Origin: Plasmodium malariae
Lineage: Eukaryota; Apicomplexa; Aconoidasida; Haemosporida; Plasmodiidae
Direction: 5' to 3'
Length of the DNA stretch: 64,000 nt
Assembly (NCBI RefSeq): GCF_900090045.1
Contig: NC_041786.1
Coordinates: 749,501 to 813,500 of the forward strand
Position 1 is the stretch's first letter. Each line of letters opens with the position of its first letter. The translations under genes and the position numbers were made by a program. Shown one piece after another: positions 36,036 through 47,172 of this stretch. The notes beneath the pieces are model-generated. The model saw nothing but the letters and a program-made list of their open reading frames with translations. It made no database searches and had not been told where the DNA came from.

Positions 36036-39000
36036 ATGTGTTTTAACTGCATAGTAAGGAAAATATATAGCACTGTTCTGATCTTTTTCTTATGTACAAC
36101 TTTTTTTGAGTCTGCTTGTTACTGTTACACAATAGGTGGAAGGACTTACAGGTATAAAAATAAAGCAATTCTGCTTTGCACGATTAGGAATGTACGCGGG
36201 TATATATATACATATATATGTATGTATATGTATATGTATATGTATGTGCATATACATATGTATATTTATGTGTACGTGTGTATGTGTCCCGACTCTGGTA
36301 GAGCTACCTAGTCTTAGCATATTTCCTAAACGATTTACACACATGCGAAAATTCTTAATCCCTGCAGATTAACCCCCATTAAGATAAACACAAGACAGAA
36401 GGATGTTATCAATTTTATTAAAAATGATTCATGTGGAGTAATAAAGAGTAAAAGTATAAAAAAAAAAAAAAAGGGAAATGATTTTTCTATTAATTCAATA
36501 AATATACCAAATTCTTCGGAGTTTCACATTCCTCAAGAGTATCTAGATTATAACATCCCAGAGGAACCAATGTAAGCATATATGAAATGAGAAGTATAGC
36601 TAGCCAAATATTTATTTTTTTGTTTTTTTTATATTTTTTCCTTTCTCCACTTATCGTTGGGGAGAAATTAGCAAGCATAAGAATAGACATATATATCTAT
36701 CTATGATTGTTTTATGTTCATTCCACTGTATTTTTCCTTTTTTTGCTGTATCATTTGCACGTGTGCAATTTTGTTAGTATCACAAAAATGAAATATATAT
36801 GTATATATAAACATGTATATATAAACATGTATATATAAACATGTATATGTATGGGTGTACGTGTATGTTTATGTGTATGTGTATATGTATGTATATGTAT
36901 ATGTATATGCGTATGTATAAGTTTATGTACACACATGGGCGTGGCTTGTTTGCTCCCCCCCCCCTTCTCCCCAATCTCTTTTGAAGATACCCGTATATAT
37001 CTGTGCCGGACAACTTATACACAAAGCAGAAAAATGAGAGTGAGAGGAAAGAGAACGACAAAGGGAAGCTAGTACAGTGGAACGGACAAAATGACCAAAT
37101 GGGAAATATGTCCATTGATGAATGCAAAAAAAAAAGCAATAATGAAATAGTGAAAATTTATGGGGAATTACCTGAACCGACTTTAGAGGATTATATTGAA
37201 GATACAGAATATGAAAAGTATATCCATCCTTGTTTAATTAAAAAGATTGAAAAAGGAAGTGAATATTATATACATCATTCTATGATGAAACATATTGATG
37301 AACATGATGAACTTGCTACTGTAGACTGTTTTGATGTAAATGATTTAGAACACGATCTCACTGAGTACGATTCTGCTTTTAGTGGAATAGGGCCATGGCC
37401 ATCCATAAATGAATTAAGAATGAATGAAAATAACTATGAATTTGATAAAACTGATCTTGAAATTGAATATAACATAACGTATAATAAGACAGGATATAGA
37501 GAATTTAAACAAAACGAACTTAAAAAAAGAATGAAAGAAAATGAAAAAAGTACTAGTAATGATAAAAATAAGGGAGAACAAAAGAGAACAGAGGTAAATA
37601 TAAATATATATTCTGACATCGGAAGGGAAAAAATTAACAATGATAAATTAAGTGGGCTTGCTTCTCCTCATAGTGAGGATGAAGTACCTCCTGGTAATTC
37701 AGAATATACTTCAAATAGTATAACCAATGTAACGGTGAGTGATGTAAGAAAACTGTATTACAAAAAAGTTATTAAAAGTATTAGAGAAGCGAAAGAAGAA
37801 ATAATAAAATGGGATGAGAGAAAAAAATGTTCAAGAAGCAGATGGAATTTGACAAAAGAAGAATTGAACTTACTTCCTGAACAAGTCAGAAAATTGTATT
37901 TTTATAAACACAAGCAGTATGAGGAGGAGAAGAGGGATATGATAAGAAAGATGAGTGAGGTATCAGTATCGCAAGATACACTGCGTAATGTGGACCAAGT
38001 GCCGTATGGTATCAGGACTGCTGGCTGTAATAGTGGTAGAGATCCTGTGGCGGATGGTATTGCAATGAACGATGAAGCATTAACAATGAATTTAGAGAGT
38101 AAGGGAACAAACGAAGATGATGCCTTTCAAAATAATTTTCAGAACTTCAGGTTATTAGAAGACAACATTTTATATACAAAACCGAAGTCTCCTATTGACA
38201 ATATTTTATATGAGTGGGATGACTCACTTCAATGTACATGGAGGAAAAGAGCTGAAGAAGTTATTAGAGATGTTATAATGTATGACTATCCATATAAGGA
38301 ATTAAGAAGACCATCAAATTTAGATTTGTATGATGTTACATGGTATGCTGGTAAAGTAGAAGTATTTGTAACCATAGAAGAAGGAAAAAATTATAATATT
38401 TCATTATTCGACTTAAAACAATTAGTTAAAAAAATTGCAGAAAGATTGAAAGAATTAGAAATTGATGAAGAAATTGTTATTCTTCCCTTTTTTGAGTTAA
38501 TTGTTTCATCCTTACCAAGTAAAAATATACTAGTATGTAGAAAAGACTGGAATAGAAACATAGGTAAAGATGTTGTCGTGTTTTTTAAAGATAATATATT
38601 TGAACCACTGGAAGGTATTTTGCTAGGATCGCCTAGTGTATTTCACGTTATTATTAATGTGAATGATGAAAAAATTGAAAATGTTATGGCTCACCTTATT
38701 GACAAAATTGTCCTAAAAAATACGAAAGATGAGCTAAGGGATCATATCGTTCTGAAAGCAGGTATTGGTCAGGAGGGGGGCTCGTCCGAGGACAAAGGGA
38801 GTGCACTAAGTGCAACGGAAGGTTCATTAGTAAACGGAGAAGAGGAGGAAGAGGAAGGAAAGCAGGGTGACGAAACGAAAAAGAAGCAGAGGGAAAAGGA
38901 GAACTATATGCACAGGAATGTAAAAAAGGATATAACAAAAATGAGGGATCAGAGAAGTGAAAGAAGCACAAAATTTGCTAAACAGGACTATGATGAAGAC

Positions 39001-39264
39001 GATGACGATAACGAAGACAAGATAAGGGGAATTCAGTTCGATGACCTGAAAAAACTGAAGGATATCAACAAATCCTATAAGGAAAAAAATATTGATATTA
39101 TTAAAAATATTAACAAGATAGACGATGAAAATAATAGCAGCATGATCAACTCTCCTTTCGATGAAGATGAGGAGGAAGAAGATGAATATGAGGAGGATGA
39201 AGAATATGACAATGAAATAGAATCGGACAATGGAGAATATGATGACTACATGCCGGACGAATGA
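36036..39264 (+). CDS. RimP-like ribosome-maturation domain protein, probably organelle-targeted
   Basis: Three exons (36036-36151, 36368-36571, 36987-39264) join in phase to 865 residues; the junctions restore Arg39 and Ile107. The N-terminus (VLIFFLCTTFFESACYC) is a signal peptide, followed by a basic, Asn/Lys-rich stretch that would suit an apicoplast transit peptide. A charged central region of several hundred residues follows. Residues about 529-685 match the bacterial/plastid RimP fold: NLDLYDVTWYAGKVEVFVTI, then FDLKQLVKKIAERL, FELIVSSLPSKNILVCRKDW (bacterial form EVSSPG...L..DF) and GKDVVVFFKD...LEGILLG. RimP assists 30S subunit assembly in bacteria. The remaining C-terminus is Glu/Lys-rich and ends in an acidic tail (DEDEEEEDEYEEDEEYD). 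Apicoplast location is inferred from the bipartite leader. Fold assignment is good; activity is untested. Confidence 0.8.
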
Positions 39265-39703
39265 GCTATTTCGAATTGGAAAAAAAGGAGTACCCCGTGT
39301 ACTAATTTTTATCATACCCAAGGAGTGTTAACTTGGGCGTGTGGGTAAGTTGGTTATGTATATATTTACATTATAACATCTTCAACTTGCTGCATAATTG
39401 ACCGCGTGTTATAACTGGTTTATCATTGTCGTAAAGTGCCATTGTAGACACGTTCACCTCTTGCGTTTTTTCCTGCACCGCACTCTTTTTATCACATTTT
39501 TTCAGTTTTTATCACTTTTTATTACTTTTTATCACTTTTTATTACTTTTTATCACTTTTTATTACTTTTCATTACTTTTTATCACCTTTTATTACTTTTT
39601 ATCACATTTTTTCACTTTTCAAATATTTTCACTTTTCACTTTTTTCACTTTTTTAAAAAATTTTATGTCGTAATAACAAAGAAAAAAAAAATAAATAAAT
39701 AAA

Positions 39704-39736
<33 letters not shown>

Positions 39737-40161
39737 ATAAAGATATAGATATATATGTATATAAAGATATAGATATAGATAGATATAAATTAAAGTGATA
39801 CAATAAAATGCAAAATAAGATGACTACATAAAACCGGCTGAACAAAACAAAATAACAAGGCAACAATACATTTCATGCGCAAAACCAAATTAACTGCAAG
39901 AGTTTCACACAAATATATAATGAGTAAAAATATACACGCTTTGTAAGTTTTACTGACTTCAAAATTTTGACCTTATGCAAAAAAAATAAAAAAAAATGTT
40001 ACACATATATATGTGGTAATTTATTTACAGATAGTGGGAAAAGCTATTACGCAAAAGTGTTTTCAGAAGGATAACCCTTAATACAATATTTCCATTTTGT
40101 TAACGCGTTCTGCTATTTTTTGCTGCTATAATTTTTTCCTTTTTATGCACGCTTGCTTACG
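39265..40161. other. Intergenic, convergent 3' ends, with 10-nt repeats
   Basis: Spacer between the convergent RimP-like and F1-alpha-like genes. It includes a TTTTTATCAC/TTTTTATTAC 10-nt repeat at 39485-39660 and (AT)n tracts at 39700-39785. No gene seen. Confidence 0.6.
39485..39660. repeat. 10-nt tandem repeat (TTTTTATCAC / TTTTTATTAC)
   Basis: About sixteen copies alternating between C and T at one position, in the 3' flank of the RimP-like gene. Confidence 0.9.
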
Positions 40162-42414
40162 TTACTGCTTCATCTGGGGGGTGTAAATGAAAGCCGGTTT
40201 GACATTCTTCAGAACTGTGTCTAATGTGTGAAGAAACATGGACGCATTCTTGTCCTGAGTAAAGGTCTTCAAATGTTTAAAATACTCAGTTTGTAAAAAA
40301 GAAAAGTATTTAATATGATGAAAATAATATGCAAAGAATTGATTATAATAAGTGTTAATACTGTTTTTCGATATTACTTCATTTGTGAAATTATATGTTA
40401 GCAAATTTCGTAAAAAGACTAACTGCTCAAATGAATTTAAATTAAATATTTCAAAATTTTTATAAACTAATATGTAGTATATATTATTATAATAAATCAT
40501 ATCTTCATATTCCCAATGATCTATATATATATTCATTATTTTTTTATTTTCTATTAATGAGATTAATTCATTCCTTTTATCAAAAATGTGTCTTATTTCA
40601 TCTTTAATAATTTTCCAGATTTTATTTTTTTCAATTACCTCATTTTTTATTATATGACTAATATTTATTTCTGGGATAATATTTAAATCATTTTTTAATA
40701 AATATATATTATTTTCACTTAATGACAATGCATCATTTTTTATCCTACTCACCGCTTCACCTTCATCAAAAAAACACAAAGTCGTTACACTGTTTGATAT
40801 GGTATCCGGACTTTCCTCCTCCTTCATATGTAACATGTCCGAGTACATGAAGGCGTCTAACGAGTACTCACAATGGGCGATGCATCGAACGCCGCTATAT
40901 TTGCTATCACTATTGGTCGTTCTAATAGCAGTGGTATTAGTATCCGTAGAACTCGTAATAGTCGTGCCTGTGGCAACCCTTCTGGATGATGCTCCCTTGC
41001 AGTCCATACCTCGACCCGCTCGCACATTTTCCTCAACATCCACCACGTAATGGGGATACACGGAAAACGAGAAAATTTTCGAAAGGATGGTGTAAATAGA
41101 TAAAGGGAGTGCAGAAACGCACAACCATTTGGTTTCGTTTATTTTTTCATTTCTGTGATAATAATTTTTTATTAAAGTGTTCATTTCGTTTTGCAATTCT
41201 AAAACAATTTCACTATATGTGGTTACATTATAAAAAACGAATATAACATTTTTATATATTTTTTTATATTCGTTTAAATTATATAAGGACAAAATAGGGG
41301 AAACGTAAATTGAAACTTTGGAAGAGTCCTTTGCCGTTGAATTTATTAATATTATATCATTTGGGATTTTTACATTTTCGTATATATAATTTTTTGAGTA
41401 TAATTTTTCCATCTCTTCCATTTTTTCCTCCTCCTCCTCCTCCTCTTTTTTATATAACCAATTTTTTTTTTTTTCACATGACCAGTTGTGCGTATTTCTG
41501 AACCGTTCATACAAATTTTGAAAAAGGTTAACAATTTCTGATTTACAGCTATTTGCGCAAATGATAAAAAAATTTTCATCTTTTTTAATTAAGTTAACTA
41601 ACAAATTTTCATAAATAATTGAGTTTAGCACACTTTGTTTCCCTTGATTTTTACCTCCTATTACACACACTTTTTGTCCATAATTTATTTTATTGAAAAT
41701 ATCGTTAAGGAAAAGGCTACTATATAATTGTTTTTTTATGGCTCTTTTGCTGTATATTTCTTTGCTGTTTTGACTAAACAAATTTATATTTATATTAGAA
41801 TTTAATTCTAAGTTTAAATATGAGTTTACGCTTTTATTTTTTTTAAAAAAAATATAATTTAAATACTCCAACGGGGAAAATACATTTTTTTTTTCTTCTA
41901 CATTAGCCGACATTTGTTCACTCGTCTTTTTTTTTCCATTCTTTTGATCCTTATTTTTCAATTTTTTTTCCTCACTCATTTCAAAACTCTTTTCATTTAT
42001 TTTACCAAATACAATGCTGTTTCTATTTATTTGTAAAACTATGCCATACGAATGAGCGTCTAACTTAATAATATCTCCTATTTTTTTGCACTCACTTCTT
42101 TCCTCATCCACTATTATTAGTAGCTCTTCATTCTTACACCCATTGTTAGTTACCTTCAAAATTGGATATTCTTTGAATATATTTTTTAATTCTTCATCAA
42201 ACAGATTTGCCTTCCTACTTTTTTTAAAATTGTTCTTTTCGATGCATGTTGTAATATGCCTCTTTTTATTATCATAGTGGCAGTACTTTAAATTGCTCTT
42301 ACTCACTGCTGTTAAATTAAGATAGTTTTTTTTTAAAATATACAAGTAAGGATGAAATAAATTAATTTTCTTTGAAAAAGGTGCCATTCTCACTAATTTA
42401 CAAGTGATAAGCAT
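40162..42414 (-). CDS. Divergent F1-ATPase alpha-subunit-like protein
   Basis: Single-exon protein of 750 residues. The N-terminus (MLITCKLVRMAPFSKKINLF and on to about residue 60) is basic and hydrophobic without acids, like a mitochondrial presequence. Residues about 85-140 resemble the alpha-subunit N-terminal beta barrel (IGDIIKLDAHSYGIVLQINR, SIVFGKI). Residues about 220-270 align with the nucleotide-binding start: RAIKKQLYSS..NDIFNKINYGQ then VCVIGGKNQGKQS. The P loop reads G253-x4-G258-K259-Q260, with Gln where alpha subunits have Thr (GDRQTGKT). Later DIILINSTAKDSSKVSIYVS and KNVIFVFYNVTTYSEIVLEL parallel the alpha-subunit strands around the Walker B region, but the acidic cluster is missing. 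A helical C-terminal domain follows (about 610-740). Low-complexity inserts lie at 150-178 and 490-560. It is too degenerate to be the main alpha subunit; a non-catalytic partner or assembly factor is my inference. Confidence 0.7.
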   Translation of the reverse strand: MLITCKLVRMAPFSKKINLFHPYLYILKKNYLNLTAVSKSNLKYCHYDNKKRHITTCIEKNNFKKSRKANLFDEELKNIFKEYPILKVTNNGCKNEELLIIVDEERSECKKIGDIIKLDAHSYGIVLQINRNSIVFGKINEKSFEMSEEKKLKNKDQKNGKKKTSEQMSANVEEKKNVFSPLEYLNYIFFKKNKSVNSYLNLELNSNININLFSQNSKEIYSKRAIKKQLYSSLFLNDIFNKINYGQKVCVIGGKNQGKQSVLNSIIYENLLVNLIKKDENFFIICANSCKSEIVNLFQNLYERFRNTHNWSCEKKKNWLYKKEEEEEEEKMEEMEKLYSKNYIYENVKIPNDIILINSTAKDSSKVSIYVSPILSLYNLNEYKKIYKNVIFVFYNVTTYSEIVLELQNEMNTLIKNYYHRNEKINETKWLCVSALPLSIYTILSKIFSFSVYPHYVVDVEENVRAGRGMDCKGASSRRVATGTTITSSTDTNTTAIRTTNSDSKYSGVRCIAHCEYSLDAFMYSDMLHMKEEESPDTISNSVTTLCFFDEGEAVSRIKNDALSLSENNIYLLKNDLNIIPEINISHIIKNEVIEKNKIWKIIKDEIRHIFDKRNELISLIENKKIMNIYIDHWEYEDMIYYNNIYYILVYKNFEIFNLNSFEQLVFLRNLLTYNFTNEVISKNSINTYYNQFFAYYFHHIKYFSFLQTEYFKHLKTFTQDKNASMFLHTLDTVLKNVKPAFIYTPQMKQ

Positions 42415-42750
42415 TTTTATAAAGAATTACAACATGATGCATAAGAGTTACGTAGATATATTTCGTATATTTCTATCAAAAAAAATAGAGAAAAAATTTG
42501 TAAATTATATACATGATATATGGAACACGAGGAATAAAAAAAAGATGAAAAAAAAAAAAAAAAAAAGAAGAAGAGTACAATTTTATTGTATACTCCAATT
42601 TTGTAAAATATGTTATAATATACCATCGAGCAGGGGAAAAAAAAAAAAAAAAAATACTAGATCCTTAACATGCTTAAAATTAAGCACAAATACATGCACT
42701 TGAAAATATAAACCGGTCCAATACTACATTATATTCTCTTTATTGTGCAA

Positions 42751-43000
42751 CTATATCATACATTTTCTTGACCACACCATGATGTCGTCATCTACACGCT
42801 GTTGTTTCGCCATTTTTTCTCTTAACCAGTTCATTGTTTCATTTTGTTTCTACCATATAAAAACCTAATTGAAAAATGAAAAGAGTAAATAAAATTCGAT
42901 ATACACAAAAAAATGTTCAAGGTTACGTCAATATGCTTAAGAAAAATTAAGGAAATTCTCTCTTTATACATGCAAGTCAGAAAAAGGGGCAAAAACATTT

Positions 43001-43031
<31 letters not shown>

Positions 43032-43286
43032 TTCTTATGCCTTTATATATGATGCTCACATTTTGATGCAAGCCACTGTGAGTTTTTTTCTAATTTTACT
43101 GAATTTAACAATTTAGCGTAAAAAAGAGGAAATGGAATGAACGGAAAAAATGCACAAAGCGTATCCCTCTTGTGTGTAGCAGAATTAAAAGAGCAGGAGG
43201 ACCACAAATAGGGAAAACTACTGTCGTGATGAGTCCTCTTCATCAGATGGGATAATCTCTTTCATTTTGTTTCTAGACTTTTCCAT
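42751..43286 (-). CDS. Candidate three-exon micro-gene, 61 aa, unknown
   Basis: Three minus-strand segments join in phase: 43286-43222 (starts MEKSRNKMKEIIPSDEEDSS), 43098-43077 (HKIRKKLT) and 42849-42751 (contains MNWLREKMAKQQRVDDDIMV and ends WSRKCMI). The last segment has strikingly protein-like composition with two Trp and no repeats, and follows a TATGGTAG acceptor; the first ends at an ACA|GTAGTT donor. The weak point is the middle exon, whose donor is GTGGCT; using the better GTGAGC donor 17 bases further on gives another frame and a 45-residue product ending GRNKMKQ. The product would be a charged, soluble, helical protein. No family recognised. Confidence 0.35.
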
Positions 43287-43317
43287 CCTTTGTTATAATA
43301 ATTGAAAATAGAATAAA

Positions 43318-43436
43318 AAAAAAAAAAAAAAAGAAAATGAAAAAAAGAGAGAAAAAAAAGAGAAATAAAAAGAGAGAAAAAAAAGAGAAATAAAAAGAGA
43401 AAAAAAAAAGAGAAAAAAAAAAGAGAAAAAAAAAGA
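43318..43436. repeat. Polypurine repeat (GAGAAATAAAAAGAGAGAAAAAAAA type)
   Basis: Near-pure A/G tract of about 120 bases, imperfect tandem copies, within the shared 5' region upstream of the Spartan gene. Confidence 0.85.
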
Positions 43437-44079
43437 CATCCACATTTTCATCTACTTTATTTTTTATTCATTATGTTATTTTATTTTTTTTTTTCTTATT
43501 GTTTCCTTATATAACGATTCGAGGAAAAGAGGAAAGAGAAGCTGAGCAGTGCAATATTCAATATCATTATTAACCTAACCTCATGATAACGATGTGTGAT
43601 AGACTATGTATATATACACATATACATATGTACGTATGATGAACCGCTCTAGCGTTTGTTTATATCATTTATTGCTTGTAATCATACTATTTTTATCTTT
43701 GCTAAAATAAAAGCAGTTTCTTCTATATGAATGTTTTAGTTTTTATCTTTTCCATTTTGCATTGTCTTTAAAAGAGCAAAATATCGTATTGCCTTCATGA
43801 AAACGAAGAATAGTCAATCGTTGTTAAGAGAAGAAAGCTATTTATAAAATAAAAGAAATCTAGGAGTACTCAATATTTTGCATATTTTGAAAGAGGTGTT
43901 TACAGGGAAAAAAAGAAAAATATACCATACGATACGGTACTATACCATACCACACCATACCATAAGAAATTATGCGGTATACTATATGGTACGGTAAGAT
44001 AATATATGAAGCGTATAACAATACTATTTTAATAGTAAACACACAAAGAATATGCAATTAGGATAAGGGATTTCTTAAA

Positions 44080-45485
44080 ATGAGTTATGGGATTAGCAAA
44101 CTAACATCAGTTGAGAGTGAGTACTTACAAAAGAGCGGAAAGAAAAGAAGACAGAAAACCTTAACAGATAAGGAAATTTCTTATGATTATCAAGTAAATG
44201 ATACAAGAATTATAGATCAAGTAAATATATCAATTGGAGTTAACGATGCTGTAGAGAAGACATATAATAACCTTAGAGAAGAGGAGCAGAGAGAACAGTA
44301 CAGGGTTGTGAAAGATTCTAATGTTGTAGAAGATTCTAATGGTATAGAAGATTCTAAAAGTGTAGAAGATTCAAAAAGTGTAGAAGATGCTAATTGTGTA
44401 AAATATTCTAATTATGTAAAAAATTCTAGTTGTACAAACGATTCTAATTGTGAAGAAGGCATAAAAGAGGAAAACTCGGAAGAGGACTACGACACATTAG
44501 AAGTTATTAGACAACTGAGTTCTATCCAAATAGAATCAGATGATGAAAATTGTAATAAGGATAAAATAGCTCATAATAAGAAAGAAAATATTAATTCCAA
44601 AAAAGAGAAAAAAGAAAAAAAAAAAAAGAAAAAAAGAAAAAAAAAGAGAGGAAAAAATAATTTGTCTCTTATTTATGACACTTCCGATGTAGAATGTGTT
44701 GAAGATGCAGTCGTATATGATGAATCGAGTAAAATATACCATTTTGATTTAATTTTAATTTATTTTATTTTATTATATTTATTTTTTTTTTTTTTCATTT
44801 ATTTGGTTAGTATTTATGATATGTATATTGCTACTACTGTACGTACTTCGACACTGCTTTTTTGCTTCACCTTTAGGGGGAAGGGGGGGAGAAAAATGAA
44901 TTTGTTAGTTGTGTTGTGGAGTACTCTTTTCATTTATGAAAAGAAAAAATGAGAAAAAGGATTATTTATTTTTTTTTACCATTCATAACATATATGCCAT
45001 TCATACCATTTCACATCTTTCCCTTTGCATATGTTTCACGCCCCCTTTTCAAAAGAGGACACGGAATTTCCTGACCTGCAAGAATTATTTTCAGAGTATA
45101 ATGAGAAATATTTTTTTAGCAAATTAAAATCAGTACAAGTGAAATGGAGCAATAAAATGAAGTTGTGCGCAGGGATATGTATATTTAAGGTATGCTACAC
45201 ACCCGGTTACTTGTGCATATACCCATACATTCACTTATACACATTTTACGCTCAAGTCGAATAAATGCTACCATTATTTAATTGCATTTCTGCTTCCACA
45301 CAAATACTTATGTCCAATGGGTTTAATGACCTTTACTTTTATTTTATAGAAATCGGGTTACTGCTGCATTCGGTTATCACTTCCCCTTCTGAAGCTAAGA
45401 AAAATAAAGGAATACAGAGTATATACTAATTTTCACCTTACAAACCTTTTTTTTTTTCCCCTTTTACTTGTGCTATATTATGCTA

Positions 45486-45544
<59 letters not shown>

Positions 45545-46439
45545 TATTATTTTATAGGAGACGTTACTTCATGAAATGATTCATGCGTTTTTATTTTTAA
45601 CAAGACATAACTCTAGACACGATGGACATGGACCTGTAATAGTGATACATATATATTTATCTGCTTATTTATTTGTGCATATATTTATTTATTCGTATAT
45701 TTATTTATGCGTATATTTATTTATGCGTATATTTATTTATGCGTATATTTATTTATGCGTATATTTATTTATGCGTATATTTACTTATGCATATATTTAT
45801 TTATGAATTTATATATTTATTACCTTTATTTTTATTTTATTATTTTTTTTTTTTTTTTGTGTGTGTGGATCAAAAATTTCGCATTTTCGTTTACATTAAC
45901 AATCGAAATATGCTACTACCCATTTTGTATTACGCTTAAAAAAAGGAATTTAAAAAGCACATGTACAGAATAAATAAAGCAACAGGACTATGTATTACGA
46001 TTTATCATAGTTTTCATAACGAAGTCAACTTCTATAGAAATCATGTCTGGAGGTGCACGGTAAAAACAGCGGAAAAATGCACAAAAAATATACATAAAAA
46101 AAGAGAAGAAAAAAACATATAATATATAGACAAAAATGGACCAATAAACAAAATAGTAAAAGTATGATAAACAAATTATGTATTCTTAAAATTTTTTCTT
46201 TCTTTTCTTTCTTTTCTTTCTTTTCTTTTTTCTTTTTTTTTCTTTTTTGCAAAAAGGGGGTTTGCCGAACTTACCCTCCTCATTTTGGGTATGTCAAGAG
46301 ATCCATGAACAGGCCCCCGGGACCAAAGGAAAAATGGTGTAAGTTAAGGCATAGGCATAAAAAAAAAAAAAAAAAAATGAAGTTGAAGCAATGGAGATGT
46401 GGTAATAGAGAGGTGGCAATATAAACGAAACAATACAGG

Positions 46440-46472
<33 letters not shown>

Positions 46473-47172
46473 ATATGTTGACCTCCTCCTCACACCCAAC
46501 ACACACACAATTGTGCAACGAAGAAGCCATTTAGAAAACCTTAAAATGGAAATTTTAAAAATACAAACAAAATTCTTAACATGTTCAGGGAGAAGACACT
46601 CATCGTACTGTTGTGGCAATTTCGTCAAAATTAATGAAATCGAGGATGTTAAAAATAAGGAGTTAGGAGATCAGCAAAAGGGAATTCAAGTCGTTGTTCC
46701 ATTCGATAATAAATTAGATAAAATAAAGGAGAAAAAAAAAAAAAAAAATGGTAATACAAGCTGTAAACGTGTGTTTGTATATGTACGTATGTGCATACAT
46801 ATATACATCTATATATGCATAATACATACCAACATAGACACACACCTCTTGTACTCATGCACTCACACTACTTTTACTCCACTTAAATTTCAATATGACT
46901 GCTGTACTCCCTCAACCTCTACTACTCATACGAAAGAATTCTTTGAAAAAAGAGATGACAATATGGATAAGGAAGCAGTTAACGATGCCATAATTATATT
47001 AGACTCAAAAGAAAGTTTTTCAGAAAAAAGATTAGATGAAGATAATTTAGACATAATTAACATCATTAAAAACTTATTTAACGATAACCAAGATAAAATA
47101 TTATCATTCCCTGATATTTCTATTGATTACCATAAAGCATTTGAAAGCAAAAAATATTTTGAAATAGACTAA
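44080..47172 (+). CDS. Spartan (SPRTN/SprT-like) DNA-protein crosslink metalloprotease
   Basis: Eight exons join in phase to 507 residues: 44080-44728, 45056-45189, 45350-45418, 45558-45635, 45946-46059, 46257-46338, 46589-46750 and 46937-47172. Exon 1 is a charged low-complexity N-terminus with a VEDSNG-like repeat (about 83-130) and a basic run (about 172-190). The SprT domain follows: FPDLQELFSEYNEKYF, VKWSNKMKLCAGICIF, CCIRLSLPLLKLR, then the zinc site HEMIH (H289, E290, H293) with third ligand in DGHGP (H308), EFKKHMYRINKATG, ITIYHSFHNEVNFYRNHVWR. The zinc-binding tail reads VCRTYPPHFGYVKRSMNRPP, KWWRRHSSYCCGNFVKI, matching human SPRTN's R-x-C...NR...WW..H...CGG...KI order. Spartan cleaves proteins covalently stuck to DNA during replication. 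The C-terminus is acidic with no clear PIP or UBZ motif seen. Exon 7-8 intron is predicted by phase only; the last exon boundary is least certain. Confidence 0.88.
45661..45805. repeat. 16-nt tandem repeat in a Spartan intron
   Basis: About eight copies of TATTTATTTATGCGTA within the intron between exons 4 and 5. The array makes three overlapping Tyr/Ile/Leu-rich open frames that are not genes. Confidence 0.9.

Larger units (their letters stand above)
42415..44079. other. Divergent intergenic region, polypurine tract and candidate micro-gene
   Basis: Shared 5' region of the F1-alpha-like (-) and Spartan (+) genes. It has poly(A) runs at 42548-42565 and 42636-42654, a polypurine array at 43318-43436 and a TACCATACGGTA-rich cluster at 43920-44000. 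The only exon-like material is the minus-strand candidate at 42751-43286. Confidence 0.5.

Noticed and set aside
45661..45805. CRISPR-like direct repeats here and in other arrays
   Set aside because: Units are contiguous with no unique spacers; these are eukaryotic minisatellites.
46399..46588. Extending Spartan exon 7 upstream through the open frame with a poly-lysine run
   Set aside because: The acceptor at 46588 restores the conserved WW and joins directly to RRHSSYCCGNF, while the upstream part is poly(A)-derived.
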